From contig NVUW01000005.1 in assembly GCA_002733205.1 (NCBI GenBank), positions 343,276-407,275 of the forward strand: DNA of 64,000 nt. Reading direction: 5' to 3'. Shown piece after piece: positions 63,299-64,000 of the stretch. Each line of letters opens with the position of its first letter. Position 1 is the first letter of the stretch. Position numbers and translations under genes: made by a program. The DNA comes from Thalassobium sp. Lineage in GTDB: Bacteria; Pseudomonadota; Gammaproteobacteria; Pseudomonadales; Oceanobacteraceae. The notes under the pieces are model-generated. The model was not told the origin of the DNA and searched no databases. It saw only the letters and a program-made list of their open reading frames with translations.

Positions 63299-63455
63299 GA
63301 CTAACCTCATTCTTAAAAAGATACTGGAACAGATAAACAGTCCGAACCAGGGAGCCGGGTGGCTCCGGGAATTAAGGCGGCAAGTATACGTGCTTTATAT
63401 AGAAGGGGGAAAAGGGAGGCCGAAAATGCTCCTGTAAATTTTTTTCAGAAACCTG

Positions 63456-63483
63456 TTGACCGCTGGCAGGATCTCTCTATAAT
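63456..63483 (+). promoter_or_regulatory. rRNA operon promoter 1
   Basis: TTGACC (63456-63461) and TATAAT (63478-63483) with a 16-bp spacer, followed by a G+C-rich GCGCCCC. The short spacer and G+C-rich segment are the hallmarks of stringently controlled rRNA promoters. A 9-bp inverted repeat (TTGAAAAAGC/GCTTTTCAA, 63519-63540) follows. Confidence 0.7.
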
Positions 63484-63595
63484 GCGCCCCTCTTGACCGC
63501 TACGGTGTGTCGGGAAGATTGAAAAAGCTTTGCTTTTCAATGACTTACAAGATTCTAACGAATCATGAGTCGCTGAAAAATTCTCGAAAAAGGTA

Positions 63596-63623
63596 TTGAT
63601 TTCGGTCAGCAAGAGCGTAGAAT
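63596..63623 (+). promoter_or_regulatory. rRNA operon promoter 2
   Basis: TTGATT (63596-63601) and TAGAAT (63618-63623), 16-bp spacer, followed by GCGCCACC. The following CTTTGAGAG...CGAAAG segment is repeated after promoters 3 and 4. Confidence 0.6.
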
Positions 63624-63710
63624 GCGCCACCTGCTTTGAGAGTGACTCGAAAGAGTTATCTGAAGCTAAGTTAAGTGGTTGATTTTAAAAGAAATTTTGA
63701 AAATTAACGC

Positions 63711-63738
63711 TTGACAAGATTTTAAGGTGCTGTAAAAT
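63711..63738 (+). promoter_or_regulatory. rRNA operon promoter 3
   Basis: TTGACA (63711-63716) and TAAAAT (63733-63738), 16-bp spacer, followed by GCGCCGCC. A-rich DNA (GATTTTAAAAGAAATTTT) just upstream could act as an UP element. Confidence 0.75.
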
Positions 63739-63812
63739 GCGCCGCCTGAGTTGAGAAGCGAAAGCGGAATGATTCAGGCAGTTAAGCGGTTGAAAAGATT
63801 CAAATAAATCGC

Positions 63813-63840
63813 TTGACATAAAGAGCTGCTTCTATATAAT
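63813..63840 (+). promoter_or_regulatory. rRNA operon promoter 4
   Basis: TTGACA (63813-63818) and TATAAT (63835-63840), both perfect, 16-bp spacer, followed by ACGCAGCCCG. This is the promoter nearest the boxA and the expected 16S gene. Confidence 0.85.
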
Positions 63841-63846
63841 ACGCAG

Positions 63847-64000
63847 CCCGCTTTGAGAGAAACGAAGCGATGTTCTTTAAAAATTCAAGCATTAAGTAAT
63901 TCGTGTGGGTGCTTACTGAGACGCTCTGGAGACAAAGCATTATCAAGTAAGAACTCGTCGATAATTCATTTATGAAGCAAAGACAGTTTTATTCTTGAGC
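63847..64000 (+). other. Leader region of an rRNA operon (16S gene begins beyond the window)
   Basis: From the last promoter to the edge there is no open frame; the boxA and the closing TTATTCTTGAGC are typical of sequence just ahead of the 16S rRNA 5' end. The 16S gene itself is not in the window. Together with 63299-63846 this is a 700-bp stretch without protein genes. Confidence 0.75.
63871..63883 (+). promoter_or_regulatory. boxA antitermination site of the rRNA leader
   Basis: TGTTCTTTAAAAA closely fits the rRNA boxA (TGCTCTTTAACA), bound by NusB/NusE to let polymerase read through the rRNA genes. It lies 30 bp after the last promoter. Confidence 0.85.

Noticed and set aside
63299..63455. 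preQ1 riboswitch before queC
   Set aside because: Only a 6-bp hairpin is present; no pseudoknot or conserved preQ1 aptamer core was found.
63445..63630. 61-codon - strand frame at the rRNA promoters
   Set aside because: Chance frame over promoter DNA; no Shine-Dalgarno and Ser/Phe-rich composition.
1..64000. Mobile elements, prophage, CRISPR array, toxin-antitoxin or defence genes
   Set aside because: No transposase, integrase, direct-repeat array or known defence domain was seen on either strand.

Overview
The window reads as a chromosomal segment of a marine gammaproteobacterium, most like the Oceanospirillales (Thalassolituus/Oceanobacter-type). The basis is a Pseudomonas/Marinobacter-style flagellar-chemotaxis supercluster with FleN, MotC/MotD, ParA/ParP and HsbA/HsbR/HptB homologues, combined with enteric-like NrdA/NrdB/YfaE, MetR, HdfR/MaoP and RstA/RstB-like proteins. 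I cannot fix the genus from sequence alone. No insertion sequence, prophage, CRISPR array or tRNA gene was seen.

Region 1 (1-37975), all on the + strand, is motility. It opens inside fliF and runs fliG-fliH-fliI-fliJ. A complete cytoplasmic chemotaxis set follows (STAS protein, cheY, cheA, cheW, a triple-PAS receptor, cheR, cheD, cheB), in the same order as the Pseudomonas Che2/Aer2 cluster. Next come an HsbA-HsbR-HptB partner-switching module, fliK, fliL-fliM-fliN-fliO-fliP-fliQ-fliR-flhB, flhA-flhF-fleN-fliA, and the flagellar chemotaxis set cheY-cheZ-cheA-cheB-motC-motD-parA-(small gene)-parP-cheW-DUF2802. Three well-spaced -24/-12 (sigma-54) promoters can be read, before fliK, fliL and flhA; two sit just after intrinsic terminators. 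Start/stop overlaps tie most genes into long operons.

Region 2 (38070-43099) is mixed housekeeping and unknown genes: a small exported protein, a MAPEG protein, an Mpo1-like membrane protein, an AraC regulator, an outer-membrane barrel, a Bcp peroxiredoxin and a conserved-looking small protein.

Region 3 (42638-49490) holds class Ia ribonucleotide reductase (nrdA, nrdB, yfaE; - strand) with two NrdR-like boxes and a DnaA box upstream, and divergently an RstA/RstB-like two-component system. Near-identical 14-bp motifs flank that system. The downstream copy sits in front of a candidate small RNA ending at two tandem terminators. The sensor kinase appears to begin at a rare ATT codon.

Region 4 (49491-63298) contains metR with a MetR box over its own start, an Aer-like receptor, glpK, a diguanylate cyclase, argF and argD, a transglutaminase-like protein, rimK with its RimB-like partner, maoP/hdfR, an oxidoreductase, and queC/queE for the queuosine precursor. 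The window ends (63456-64000) in a ribosomal RNA control region: four tandem promoters, each with a 16-bp spacer and a G+C-rich segment after the -10, then a boxA antiterminator. The 16S gene itself should begin just past the right edge.

I did not find a wholly new system. The strongest leads are the possible RstA-linked small RNA, a short acidic motif shared by CheA, ParP and an unnamed protein between ParA and ParP, the candidate heme-PAS receptor with a C-terminal CheR tether, the FliH pentapeptide tail, and the ATT start.
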